Assembly (NCBI GenBank): GCA_046351215.1
Contig: JAXLYX010000012.1
Location: forward strand, 210,564 to 274,563
Source of the DNA: JAXLYX01 sp046351215
Lineage (GTDB): Bacteria; Myxococcota_A; Polyangia; Polyangiales; Houyiibacteriaceae
Reading direction: 5' to 3'
DNA: 64,000 bases
Part shown: positions 9,927 through 17,945 of the stretch, piece by piece
Layout: each line of letters begins with the position of its first letter
Numbering within the stretch: position 1 is the first letter of the stretch
Notes under the pieces: generated by a model
Database searches by the model: none
What the model saw: the letters and a program-made list of their open reading frames with translations, nothing else
Told to the model about the DNA's origin: nothing
Made by a program: the position numbers and the translations under genes

Positions 9927-11158
9927 GCGTGGGCGCGGTGTGCTCCGAGGAGCGCGTCGGTGTGCTCGCCGAGCCGAGGCGGGCGGGTGTCGACGGAGGA
10001 TGCGAGTGGAGCCGGCACGGCCGCCGTCGCGCCCGCGGGCCTCCGGGAAGCGAGCTGCGGATCTTCGAGCGCCTCGGTGATCGTGAGCACCGGCGAGACG
10101 GGCACGGCCTCGAGGTCGAGCGTCCGCAGCCACTCGTCGCGGGTCTTGCGGAGCAGCGCCGTCGAGAGGAGCGCGCGGAGCTGCGGTCCGAGCACGAAGC
10201 GCCCCGGAAGCGGGATCTTGCCGAGATCGCCGAGGCCCACCTGACGTGCGAGCGCCGACCAGAACTTGTCCTCGTCGACGATGCCGACGGCGAGGTACTT
10301 CCCGTCGCGCGTCCGGAAGAGATCGTAGTGGGGAAGGAGGTGGAGCCGCAGCCGCTCGATCTTCCCGAAGAGCTTCGAGCCCCGCACGGCCTTGCCCACC
10401 TTCGCCGCGAGCGGCCCGGCCTTCGGCGAGCGGAGCGCCTCGACGAGCGTCTCGCGCATGCCCGTCGGGACGCCCTTGCCGCGCACGAGCTTCTCGAGCT
10501 TCGGCAGCTGCTTGTCGAGCTCGAGATCCGCCGGGATCAGGCCCTCGCCCCAGACGTAGGACCACGAGAGCACGGTGTCCGTGAGCGCGACGTCGACGAA
10601 GCGACCCTTGCCGTCCTTGGTGCGCGCGAAGAGCGCGGCGAGGATCGACGTCGCCGCCGTCATCGACGAGGAGAGATCCGCGATCGGTAGGGCCGAGCCG
10701 TGCGGCACGTCCTCGGCGTCGCGTCCGATGTCGCAGGCGCCGACGAGCGCCTGGAGGTTGAGATCGTGCCCCGGGCGATCGCGGTACGGACCGCTCTGCC
10801 CGTAGGCGCTGATCGAGCAGTACACGAGCGACGGATGCTCGCGCAGGAGCTGCTCCGCGCCGAAGCCGAGCTCGGCGAGCACGCCCGGACGGAAGCCCTC
10901 GACCACGACGTCGACCGTCGGCAGGAGCTTGCGGAGCGCCTCGCGATCGGCGGGGTCCTTGAGGTCGACGACGACGCTCTTCTTGCCGCCGTTCACCAGC
11001 TCGAAGAGGCGACCCGCGAAGCGACCCGTGTCGCCCTTCGGCGGCTCCACCTTGATCACCTCGGCCCCGAGCGAGGCGAGGACCATGGTCGCGTACGGAC
11101 CCGGGAGGTTCTGCGTGAAGTCGAGGACGCGGATGCCTGCGAGGGGAGGAGTGGACAT
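9923..11158 (-). CDS. CaiB/BaiF family III CoA-transferase
   Basis: The 411-residue protein is the standard size for formyl-CoA-transferase/alpha-methylacyl-CoA racemase relatives. The N-terminal motif is GIRVLDFTQNLPGPYATMVLASLGAEVIKVEPP, with VNGGKKSVVVDLKDP following. The catalytic Asp lies in RPGHDLNLQA, the position of the aspartate that forms the acyl anhydride. Such enzymes move CoA between carboxylic acids or racemise 2-methylacyl-CoAs. The gene lies between the TetR regulator (116 nt upstream, same strand) and the cyclotransferase-like gene it overlaps. The regulator and the nearby SDR suggest a role in degrading fatty, branched or steroid-like acids. Substrate is not assignable. Confidence 0.92.
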   Translation of the reverse strand: MSTPPLAGIRVLDFTQNLPGPYATMVLASLGAEVIKVEPPKGDTGRFAGRLFELVNGGKKSVVVDLKDPADREALRKLLPTVDVVVEGFRPGVLAELGFGAEQLLREHPSLVYCSISAYGQSGPYRDRPGHDLNLQALVGACDIGRDAEDVPHGSALPIADLSSSMTAATSILAALFARTKDGKGRFVDVALTDTVLSWSYVWGEGLIPADLELDKQLPKLEKLVRGKGVPTGMRETLVEALRSPKAGPLAAKVGKAVRGSKLFGKIERLRLHLLPHYDLFRTRDGKYLAVGIVDEDKFWSALARQVGLGDLGKIPLPGRFVLGPQLRALLSTALLRKTRDEWLRTLDLEAVPVSPVLTITEALEDPQLASRRPAGATAAVPAPLASSVDTRPPRLGEHTDALLGAHRAHA

Positions 11159-11274
11159 CGGAGTGCGAGAAGCGTGGGGTCCGGGATCGCCCCGGTCGAG
11201 GGTCGATCCGAGCGATCGCGTGGGGTTCCGCCGGAAGGGTGAAGGCCTCGGGCGACCAGGCGCCGGGACCTCTC

Positions 11275-11934
11275 CTACTTCGCCGCCGCCCGCGCCTTGC
11301 CGAGAGCGACGGCGCCGTCGCCGAGGGCGACGAAGAGGCCGGCGAGATCGTCGACGAGCTCCTCGCGGGGACGGACCAGCTGTCCGTCGAGGACCTCGAG
11401 GAGCACCTCGATCGTCCCGCCGACGAGCATCGCGGACGCGATCTCGGCGATCGGATGCGCACCCTCCGCTCCGTGGTGCTGGTGACCGTAGACGGCGAGC
11501 ACGTTCGCGAGCTGGCGGATCGCCGCACGTCGATGCGCTTCCGCCGCGCTCGACCGATCGAGCTCGCGGAAGAGCACCCGGGCCCGCCTCGGATCGTCGA
11601 GGAGATGGCCGACCACGGTGCCGAGGACGTGGCGCGCGAGCGCACGGGTGTCGTCTCCCCGCACCGCGGACTCGGCCGCGGCCGTCAGGGCGCGGGTCGC
11701 GAGCTCGGTCGTGAGCTCGTCGACGACCGCGGCGACGAGCGCGTCGAGATCGGTGAAGCTCTCGTAGAAGTACCGCTTGCCCACCTTCGCGGCCTTGCTG
11801 AGCGACTCGATCGTGACGTTCCCGAATCCCTCGGTCGCCATGAGCTCGAGGCCGGCGTCGAGCAGCTTGCGACGCCGGGCCGCGACGCGCTCGGCCGCGG
11901 ACTCGCCGAGGTAGGGCCGGACCGGAGAGGGCAT
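11275..11934 (-). CDS. TetR/AcrR-family transcriptional regulator
   Basis: The 219-residue protein has an N-terminal helix-turn-helix (about residues 15-62: AARRRKLLDAGLELMATEGFG, then VTIESLSKAAKVGKRYFYESF) and an all-alpha ligand-binding domain, the usual TetR layout. ATG 11934 was chosen because the conserved helix begins about 15 residues later; the frame stays open far upstream but overlaps other genes and the promoter. Divergently, 186 nt away, lie the unknown protein/SDR pair. Between them at 12009-12028 is a perfect palindrome within a promoter spacer, the expected position for a TetR operator, so this protein probably represses that pair and perhaps itself. A fatty-acyl or related CoA ligand is plausible from context but not shown. 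Confidence 0.92.
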   Translation of the reverse strand: MPSPVRPYLGESAAERVAARRRKLLDAGLELMATEGFGNVTIESLSKAAKVGKRYFYESFTDLDALVAAVVDELTTELATRALTAAAESAVRGDDTRALARHVLGTVVGHLLDDPRRARVLFRELDRSSAAEAHRRAAIRQLANVLAVYGHQHHGAEGAHPIAEIASAMLVGGTIEVLLEVLDGQLVRPREELVDDLAGLFVALGDGAVALGKARAAAK

Positions 11935-12002
11935 GGGCGCCAACGTCGCACGATTCCCGGCGCCGACCAACCGCGCTGCGATGCTCCGAGGCGGAGGTCG
12001 CC

Positions 12003-12034
12003 TTGACATAGGAACCAAACGGTTCCTAGTATAG
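12003..12034 (+). promoter_or_regulatory. Promoter with embedded TetR-type operator
   Basis: TTGACA (12003-12008) and TAGTAT (12027-12032) form a sigma70-like promoter with an 18-nt spacer pointing at the gene starting at 12121. The spacer holds TAGGAACCAAACGGTTCCTA (12009-12028), a perfect 8-bp inverted repeat with a 4-nt centre. A bound dimer would cover both promoter elements. On the minus strand TATACT overlaps the same site and could be a -10 element for the divergent TetR gene, although no good -35 was found for it. Confidence 0.85.
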
Positions 12035-12120
12035 CGATGAGGCGGAACGAATCGCCTGATATTCGTTATGGGCATGGGTGCGGGAGCCGCTGGGTTCCCT
12101 GAATGGCGGAGGAGAGGACG

Positions 12121-12810
12121 ATGAGCACGACGACGACTCGGAGCGAGCGGACCGCGGCCAGGGCCTCGTCCACGTCGGGCACGCGCGAAGGCCGCGAACG
12201 CTGGGAGAGCCTGCAGGCGCTCGCCGCTCGGAATCCGGCGGCGGCGAAGGCGCGCGCCTTCGAGTGGCTGCGCGAGCTCGACGCGCCGCGCCATCGGGAC
12301 ACCCTTGGTTTCCTCTTCGCCCAGGGCACGGCTCCGGAGTCGCCCGACGGAGACTGCGAAGGCATCGTGATGTACCTCGAGGGGGCGCCCTGGCTCGTCG
12401 GTCTCGACAAGGCCGTTCGTCTCGGCCAGTGGCTCGGCGGCATCGGTTGGACGGGCAAATCGTTCGACGGAGCACGGGGCACGGGCTTCAATCGACTGAC
12501 GGCGACGTCCTGGCCCATCGCCCTCCTCGTGATGCCCACCTACCGCTTCGAGCGTCGTGGCTCCGAGATCCTCGGCTTCCACTTCCACCATGCGATCGAG
12601 GCTTCGCCGGTCGCACCCCACGGCGAGGTGCGCTCCATCCGGTACGACTCGCCCGAGCACGCGAACCCCCTCGTCCTTCCCCGGACGCGCGACGAGCTCG
12701 TCGAGCTCGTGCCCGGCGTGTATCTGGGGCGCGCGCTCCTGCGCACCGAGGGCCGCTTCGAGACCGTGGGCTATTTCGGTCTCCGCCACCCCTCGCGCGG
12801 GGGCCGCTGA
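12121..12810 (+). CDS. Unrecognised soluble protein in the TetR-controlled operon
   Basis: This is a 229-residue protein without signal peptide or membrane segment. ATG 12121 is preceded by GGAGGAGAGG, an excellent ribosome site; ATG 12103 in frame lies upstream of that site and is less likely. Visible features are a Thr/Ser-rich N-terminus, a helical stretch (SLQALAARNPAAAKARAFEWL), GDCEGIVMYLEGAPW, repeated aromatics with small residues in the middle, HFHHAIEA, and a C-terminal PGVYLGRALL with TVGYFGLRHP. I do not recognise the family. The gene is first behind the operator promoter, and its stop is followed after 1 nt by the SDR start, so the two form a bicistronic unit. A lipid- or polyketide-related role would fit but is speculation. 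Confidence 0.78.
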   Translation: MSTTTTRSERTAARASSTSGTREGRERWESLQALAARNPAAAKARAFEWLRELDAPRHRDTLGFLFAQGTAPESPDGDCEGIVMYLEGAPWLVGLDKAVRLGQWLGGIGWTGKSFDGARGTGFNRLTATSWPIALLVMPTYRFERRGSEILGFHFHHAIEASPVAPHGEVRSIRYDSPEHANPLVLPRTRDELVELVPGVYLGRALLRTEGRFETVGYFGLRHPSRGGR

Positions 12811-12811
12811 G

Positions 12812-13627
12812 ATGGCGGTCGCTCTCGAGGGCGCCGTCGTGTGCGTGACCGGCGCCGGGCGCGGCATCGGAAGGGCGACGGCGCTCGCGCTCGCGAAGGC
12901 CGGGGCCCGCGTCGCCCTCGGCGATCTCGACCTCGAGCACGCCCGCGAGGTCGCCGAGATCATCGGCCCCACGGCGCTCGCGCTGCCGCTCGACGTCGCG
13001 GACCCTGGCTCGTTCGCGCGTTTCGTGGAGGGCGCGGCGACGCTGGGGCCCATCGACGTCCTCGTGAACAACGCGGGCGTGATGCGCACGGGCGCGTTCG
13101 CCGAGCAGTCCCTCGAAGGGCTGCACCGGGAGATCGGCATCAACCTCGGCGGCGTGGTCACGGGCATGCGGCTCGTGCTGCCAGGCATGCTCGAGCGCGA
13201 CCGGGGTCACATCGTCAACGTCGCCTCGATGGCGGCCAAGATGAGCGTGCCCGGCGCGGCGGTGTATTCGGCGACGAAGGCGGCCGTCGCCAGCGTCTCC
13301 CGCGCGGTGCGCTCCGAGATCGCGGGCTCGAAGGTCACGATCACGACGATCCTCCCCGCCGCCGTCCGTACGGAGCTCACGGCGGGCCGTGGCCTCGCCG
13401 GCGTCCCGGCGGCCTCGCCCGAAGACGTCGCCCGCGTGATCGTCGCCTCGTGCAAGAACGGAAGGCGGGAGATCACGCTTCCGAAGTGGCTCTTCGGGAT
13501 CGGGGCCGTCGAGCAGGGGCTGCCCGAGGGACTCGGCGAGCTCGTGAAGCGTTCCGTCGGCGCGCAGCGGCGCGTGAGCGCGGACAACGAGCAGACGCGG
13601 GCGTACCAGGCGCGGATCTCGCGTTAG
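12812..13627 (+). CDS. Short-chain dehydrogenase/reductase (SDR)
   Basis: This is a 271-residue classical SDR. The cofactor loop TGAGRGIGRA lies at about residues 12-21, VLVNNAG at about 85, IVNVASM supplies the catalytic Ser, and YSATKAA supplies Tyr and Lys. LGDLDL after the second strand, with an acidic Asp, suggests NAD(H) preference. The C-terminus is extended by about 25 residues beyond the minimal fold, as in SDRs acting on fatty alcohols or ketones associated with lipid degradation. It is co-transcribed with the gene upstream and probably under the adjacent TetR protein. Confidence 0.92.
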   Translation: MAVALEGAVVCVTGAGRGIGRATALALAKAGARVALGDLDLEHAREVAEIIGPTALALPLDVADPGSFARFVEGAATLGPIDVLVNNAGVMRTGAFAEQSLEGLHREIGINLGGVVTGMRLVLPGMLERDRGHIVNVASMAAKMSVPGAAVYSATKAAVASVSRAVRSEIAGSKVTITTILPAAVRTELTAGRGLAGVPAASPEDVARVIVASCKNGRREITLPKWLFGIGAVEQGLPEGLGELVKRSVGAQRRVSADNEQTRAYQARISR

Positions 13628-13648
13628 GCCCGCGAGGCGAGCCGCCCG

Positions 13649-14182
13649 TCACTCCCAGGCGAACCACCATCCGGAGGAGAGCACCCGCCTCCCGTCGCTC
13701 GCGAAATAGAGGAAGTCGTGCATGCCGCGCCAGCGGTAGACGAGCGCCTCGACGGCCTTCGGAGCGTCGTCGCGGAGGGCCGCGGCGTAGAGGGGGTCGC
13801 CCGGACGGAGCACGTCGTCGGGGGGACCGAGCAAGGCCTCGACCTCGGCGCGGGACCAGTGCCCGTCGCCGAGGCGTTCGCCCAGGGCGGCGAGCACGAC
13901 CTGCTTGCGCCCGCCCGCGCGATCGACGGCGTCGTTCCATTCACCGCCTCCGAAATGGCCTGGGATGGCCCGGAGGGCTCGGTACTCGGCCGCGAGCGTG
14001 CGGGTGTCCTCGTCGGGCGCGGAGGCCTCGGGCTCGGCGCCGCGGGTCGGCTCCCGTTCCGCACCCACCGAGGGCGGCCCTTCGCTCCGGACCGTCGGCA
14101 CCTGCGTCGGCGGCGCCTCCCGTCCGCAGGCCTGCAGGACGAACGCGAGGGCGACGCAGGCGGAGCGGGACGTGCGGGGCAT
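13649..14182 (-). CDS. Lipoprotein of unknown function
   Basis: The 177-residue protein begins with MPRTSRSACVALAFVLQAC, a signal peptide ending in lipobox LQAC (Cys19), then a disordered Pro/Glu/Arg-rich linker of about 50 residues and a compact domain of about 105 residues. The domain contains VEALLGPPDDVL and FASDGRRVLSSGWWFAWE, which resemble BLIP/SmpA-like small domains that use a 'LGxPd' turn (similarity by eye only). The ATG at 14182 was chosen as it directly precedes the signal sequence. It is divergent from the PEP synthase gene. Confidence 0.75.
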   Translation of the reverse strand: MPRTSRSACVALAFVLQACGREAPPTQVPTVRSEGPPSVGAEREPTRGAEPEASAPDEDTRTLAAEYRALRAIPGHFGGGEWNDAVDRAGGRKQVVLAALGERLGDGHWSRAEVEALLGPPDDVLRPGDPLYAAALRDDAPKAVEALVYRWRGMHDFLYFASDGRRVLSSGWWFAWE

Positions 14183-14321
14183 CGAGGATTCCGACGTGCG
14201 GGGCGAGCGGATCGTTCTACGGCTCGTCGAGGGTAGCGCCCCGTCGGTCCTCCGTGACCTTTCCTCCACGTTCGCGGAACCCTCCATTGCACCCCGCCGG
14301 CCCGTGCCGACATGGATTCCC

Positions 14322-16607
14322 ATGTCCCCCACGACCTCCTCGGAATTCGTCCGTCCCTTCGCCGCGCTGCGGCGCGGGGATACCCTGATCGCCGGAGGCA
14401 AGGGGGCGAACCTCGGCGAGCTCACGGCCGCGGGCATCCCCGTGCCTCCCGGCTTCGTCGTGACCGCCTCGGCCTACCTCGCCGCGCTCGAGGCGGGGGG
14501 CGTGCGCGAACGCATCCGCGACCTGGCCGCGAAGGTCGATCCTTCCGACACGGTGGCGCTCGAGCTCGCCTCGCGGGAGATCGCCGACCTCGTGCGTCAC
14601 GCCGTGCTGCCGCCCGCGGTGCGAGCCGCGATCCTCGAGGCGGCGCACGCGCTCGGGCAAGGGCCCGTGGCCGTCCGTTCGTCGGCGACCAGCGAGGACA
14701 CGGCGGCGGCCTCGTTCGCCGGGATGAATGCGACCTTCACCAACGTCGAGGGCGATGCCGACCTGCTCGCGCGCCTCGTCGACTGCTGGGCCTCGCTCTT
14801 CGGTCCGCGCGTCATCGCCTACCGCAAGGCCCAGGGCTTCACCGACGAGCCGGCGATCGCCGTCGTCGTGCAGCGCATGGTCCGCTCCGATCGCTCGGGC
14901 GTGATGTTCACGGTCGATCCGGCCACGGGTCGTCGCGACCGCATGCTCGTCGAAGGGGCGTGGGGCCTCGGCGAGGTCGTCGTCGGAGGCCAGGTGGAGC
15001 CCGACACGTACACGTTCGAGCGGCCCGCGGAGGGCGAGGGCCTCGTGCGCCTGCTCGATGCGCGCATCGGCACGAAGCGGGAGCGCATCGTCCGCGGCCC
15101 CGACGGGAAGGAGATCCGCGAGGACGTCCCGCCGGCCCTGCGCGGTGCTCGCGTGCTCGACGACACGACCGCGCTCGCGGTGGCGGAGCTCGGGCTCCGC
15201 ATCGAGAAGCACTACGGCTCGCCGCAGGACATCGAGTGGGCCGTCGAGGACGGCGTCCTCCACATCGTGCAGTCGCGTCCGATCACGACCCTCGGCGACG
15301 AGCCCGGCAAGGTGCTCGTCTCGGGGCTCGGTGCCTCGCCGGGCAAGGCCAGCGGCACCGTCCGCGTGCTGCGGTCCATCGCGGACGGCTCCGCGCTCCG
15401 CGACGGGGACGTCCTCGTCGCCGAGATGACGAGCCCGGATTGGGTGCCGGTGATGCGGCGCGCCGCGGCGCTCGTCACGGACGGCGGCGGCATCACCTGC
15501 CATGCGGCGATCGTGAGCCGCGAGCTCCGCATCCCCTGCGTCGTCGGCACGAAGGTCGGGACCGGGCTCCTCAAGACGGGCCAGCGGATCACCGTCGACG
15601 GCTCGCGCGGCGTCGTGCTCGCCGGCGACGTGGCGCCGAAGGCAGAGGAGGCGTCGCCCGCGCGAGTCACGGCTTCGGCTCCCACCGTCGTGGTGCCGCG
15701 CGTCGAGACGACGGCGACCTCGCTCTACGTGAACCTCGCCATCGCGAACAAGGCGGAGGAGGTCGCGGCGCTCCCGGTCGACGGAGTCGGGCTCCTGCGC
15801 GCGGAATTCATGATCACGGATGCGCTCTCGGGCGCGCATCCATCGGCGCTCCTCGCCGAGGGCAAGGGCGAGGAATTCGTGAAGGCGATGACGGCCTCGC
15901 TCCTCCGGATCGCGAAGGCCTTCGCGCCGCGGCCCGTGATCTACCGGACCTACGATTTCCGTACGAACGAGTTCCGTGCGCTCCGCGGAGGCGAGGCCTT
16001 CGAGCCGCACGAGGAGAACCCGATGATCGGGTTCCGCGGCTGCTATCGCTACGTGAAGGATCCCTCGCTCTTCGACCTCGAGCTCGAGATCCTCGCGCGC
16101 GTCCGCGAGGAGAGCCCGAACGTGCACGTCATGATCCCCTTCGTCCGTACGAAGTGGGAGCTCGAGGCCTGCCTCGAGCGCATCGATCGCCATCGCCTCG
16201 GGCGCGACCGCAAGCTGCTCCGGTGGGTGATGGCGGAGGTGCCCTCCGTCGTCTACCGGATCCCCGACTACGCGAAGCTCGGGATCCACGGAGTCTCGAT
16301 CGGCTCGAACGACCTCACCCAGCTCATGCTCGGCGTCGACCGCGACTCCGAGACCTGCGCCGAGCTCTTCGACGAGGCCGACGAAGCCGTGCTCTGGGCG
16401 ATCGAGCGAATCGTCACCGCCGCCCGCGAGAACGGGCTCACCTCCTCGCTCTGCGGTCAGGCTCCGTCGAACCGACCCGAATTCGCGGAGAAGCTCGTGA
16501 GGTTCGGGATCACCTCGATCTCCGTGAATCCCGATGCCGCGGGGAAGGCGAGGGAGGTGATCGCGAGGGCGGAGAGGAAGCTGCTGCTCGAGGCGGCGCG
16601 GAGGTGA
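14322..16607 (+). CDS. ppsA: Phosphoenolpyruvate synthase (pyruvate, water dikinase)
   Basis: This 761-residue, three-domain enzyme converts pyruvate and ATP to PEP, AMP and phosphate for gluconeogenesis. The N-terminal ATP-grasp domain (about 1-325) has GGKGANLGEL and VAVRSSATSEDTAAASFAGM. The swivelling phosphohistidine domain (about 345-450) has GGGITCHAAIVSREL with His394 as phospho-acceptor. The C-terminal TIM barrel has FRGCYRY, IGSNDLTQLMLGVDRDS and SSLCGQAPSNRPE; the catalytic Cys is in that last motif. Length matches PpsA (about 790) rather than PPDK (about 880). ATG 14322 starts just before the conserved FVRPF. The gene supports growth on C2/C3 substrates together with isocitrate lyase and the glycogen genes in this window. 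Confidence 0.95.
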   Translation: MSPTTSSEFVRPFAALRRGDTLIAGGKGANLGELTAAGIPVPPGFVVTASAYLAALEAGGVRERIRDLAAKVDPSDTVALELASREIADLVRHAVLPPAVRAAILEAAHALGQGPVAVRSSATSEDTAAASFAGMNATFTNVEGDADLLARLVDCWASLFGPRVIAYRKAQGFTDEPAIAVVVQRMVRSDRSGVMFTVDPATGRRDRMLVEGAWGLGEVVVGGQVEPDTYTFERPAEGEGLVRLLDARIGTKRERIVRGPDGKEIREDVPPALRGARVLDDTTALAVAELGLRIEKHYGSPQDIEWAVEDGVLHIVQSRPITTLGDEPGKVLVSGLGASPGKASGTVRVLRSIADGSALRDGDVLVAEMTSPDWVPVMRRAAALVTDGGGITCHAAIVSRELRIPCVVGTKVGTGLLKTGQRITVDGSRGVVLAGDVAPKAEEASPARVTASAPTVVVPRVETTATSLYVNLAIANKAEEVAALPVDGVGLLRAEFMITDALSGAHPSALLAEGKGEEFVKAMTASLLRIAKAFAPRPVIYRTYDFRTNEFRALRGGEAFEPHEENPMIGFRGCYRYVKDPSLFDLELEILARVREESPNVHVMIPFVRTKWELEACLERIDRHRLGRDRKLLRWVMAEVPSVVYRIPDYAKLGIHGVSIGSNDLTQLMLGVDRDSETCAELFDEADEAVLWAIERIVTAARENGLTSSLCGQAPSNRPEFAEKLVRFGITSISVNPDAAGKAREVIARAERKLLLEAARR

Positions 16608-16615
16608 GCGAGGCC

Positions 16616-16753
16616 GTGCACGACCCCTCGTGCACGCTCCATCGTGCACTTTCCATCGTGCACGTTCCCGTGCACGGCACCTCGTGCACGTGCACGTGCA
16701 CGGAAGAACGTGCACGTGAACGTCCGCCGTGCACGTGAACGTCCGCCGTGCAC
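16616..16753. repeat. GTGCAC palindrome cluster (11 copies)
   Basis: Eleven copies of the 6-bp palindrome GTGCAC occur within 138 bp, starting at 16616, 16630, 16644, 16658, 16670, 16684, 16690, 16696, 16710, 16729 and 16748. Spacing runs from directly adjacent to 19 nt; the first four lie exactly 14 nt apart. The cluster fills the gap between the convergent ppsA and MFS genes. The surrounding genes show no such enrichment. Confidence 0.95.
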
Positions 16754-16761
16754 GTGCTTCC
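16709..16761. repeat. 19-bp direct repeat, two full copies plus a partial
   Basis: The unit CGTGCACGTGAACGTCCGC occurs at 16709-16727 and immediately again at 16728-16746, followed by a partial third copy (CGTGCACGTG) from 16747 that runs to the MFS stop codon. It lies inside the GTGCAC cluster and suggests recent slippage-type expansion. Confidence 0.93.
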
Positions 16762-17945
16762 TACGTCCTCTTCATCCCCCAGAACACCGGCACCGCCCCC
16801 ACCTGCGCGATCACGCTGAGCATCACGAGCCCCACGAGGGACCTGTCGTAGAGCGCGCCCATCGCCCAGCTGCCGAGCCACCAGGCGACGCCGAACGCCG
16901 CGAAGAACACGCCGTACGCGCGGCCTCGATGCTCCTTCGCGACCACCGTCGCGATCGTCGCCTTGAACGTCGATTCCTGGGCGCCCATCCCGATGCTCCA
17001 GGCGAGGGCTCCGAGGAGCACGAGCGGGAGGCTTCCTCCGAGGAAGACGAGTGGCGCGAAGGTCGCGGAGATCAGGGTCGTCCCGACGAGGACGCGCGGG
17101 CCGACGCGATCGAAGGCGCGTCCCACGAGCAGCGCCGCGACCGCGTCCGAGGCCATCGCGCCCGAATAGACGATGGGCAGGAGGAGCTCGCCGACCATGC
17201 CCGTGCGTCCGAGGTGATAGGCGACGAGGGCCCAGTCCGCGAAGCCGACGCCGACGAGCATCGCGCCGAGGAGGAAGCGACGGAACCCGCCGCCGAAGGA
17301 GGCGAGCTCCTCGGCCTTCTCGGGCTCGAGCTCCTCGGGCCGGGGGTAGCGGGCGCGCGCCATGAGCAGGAGCGCGAGGTTCAGCAGCACGGGGACGGCG
17401 AGGATCGCGAAGCCGGCGCGGTAGCGCGCGAGCGCATCCCCTGCGTGGAGAGCCATCGCGGCGGCCACGAGGAACGGGCCGAGGAAGGCTCCGAGCTGGT
17501 CGAGCGCTTCCTCGAGCCCGAAGCTGAAGCCGGCGCCGACCTCCTTCGTGGCGTACGAGACGAGAGTGCTCCGAGCGGGGCTCCGTATCGCCTTGCCGAG
17601 GCGCTCGAGCAGGACGAGCGCGAGCGCGGCGTCGACGCGGCCGACGAACGCGAGCCCCGGGACGGCCACGAGGTTCGTCGCGTAGCCCGCGATCGTGAGC
17701 GGCCAGTAGGCGCGCGTGCGATCGGCGAGCCAGCCGGTTCCGAGGCGGAGCCCGTAACCGACGAGCTCCCCGAGCCCCGCGACGAAGCCGATCGTCGCCG
17801 CGGAGGCGCCGAGCAGGCCGAGGTAGGGGCCGACGACGCTCCGCGCGCCTTCGTACGTGACGTCGCCCATCATGGCGACGAAGCCCATGAGCACCACGAA
17901 GCGCAGGGCACGCTCCGAGCGCTCGGAGCGCCGGGGCTCGGTCAT
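16761..17945 (-). CDS. Major facilitator superfamily permease
   Basis: This 394-residue protein has about 12 membrane segments in two six-helix halves. The loop between helices 2 and 3 holds GYGLRLGTGWLADRT, the MFS signature position, and the second half holds GRAFDRVGPRVLVG as the mirror motif. The N-terminus VVLMGFVAMMGDVTYEGARSVVGPYLGLLG resembles uncharacterised MFS proteins of the drug/solute efflux type. The start ATG 17945 overlaps the stop of the upstream flavoprotein gene as ATGA, so the two are an operon. Its stop adjoins the GTGCAC repeat cluster. Substrate unknown. Confidence 0.9.
   Translation of the reverse strand: MTEPRRSERSERALRFVVLMGFVAMMGDVTYEGARSVVGPYLGLLGASAATIGFVAGLGELVGYGLRLGTGWLADRTRAYWPLTIAGYATNLVAVPGLAFVGRVDAALALVLLERLGKAIRSPARSTLVSYATKEVGAGFSFGLEEALDQLGAFLGPFLVAAAMALHAGDALARYRAGFAILAVPVLLNLALLLMARARYPRPEELEPEKAEELASFGGGFRRFLLGAMLVGVGFADWALVAYHLGRTGMVGELLLPIVYSGAMASDAVAALLVGRAFDRVGPRVLVGTTLISATFAPLVFLGGSLPLVLLGALAWSIGMGAQESTFKATIATVVAKEHRGRAYGVFFAAFGVAWWLGSWAMGALYDRSLVGLVMLSVIAQVGAVPVFWGMKRT

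Noticed and set aside
16616..16761. CRISPR array
   Set aside because: Repeats are 6-19 bp with no unique 30-40 bp spacers, and no cas genes are nearby.
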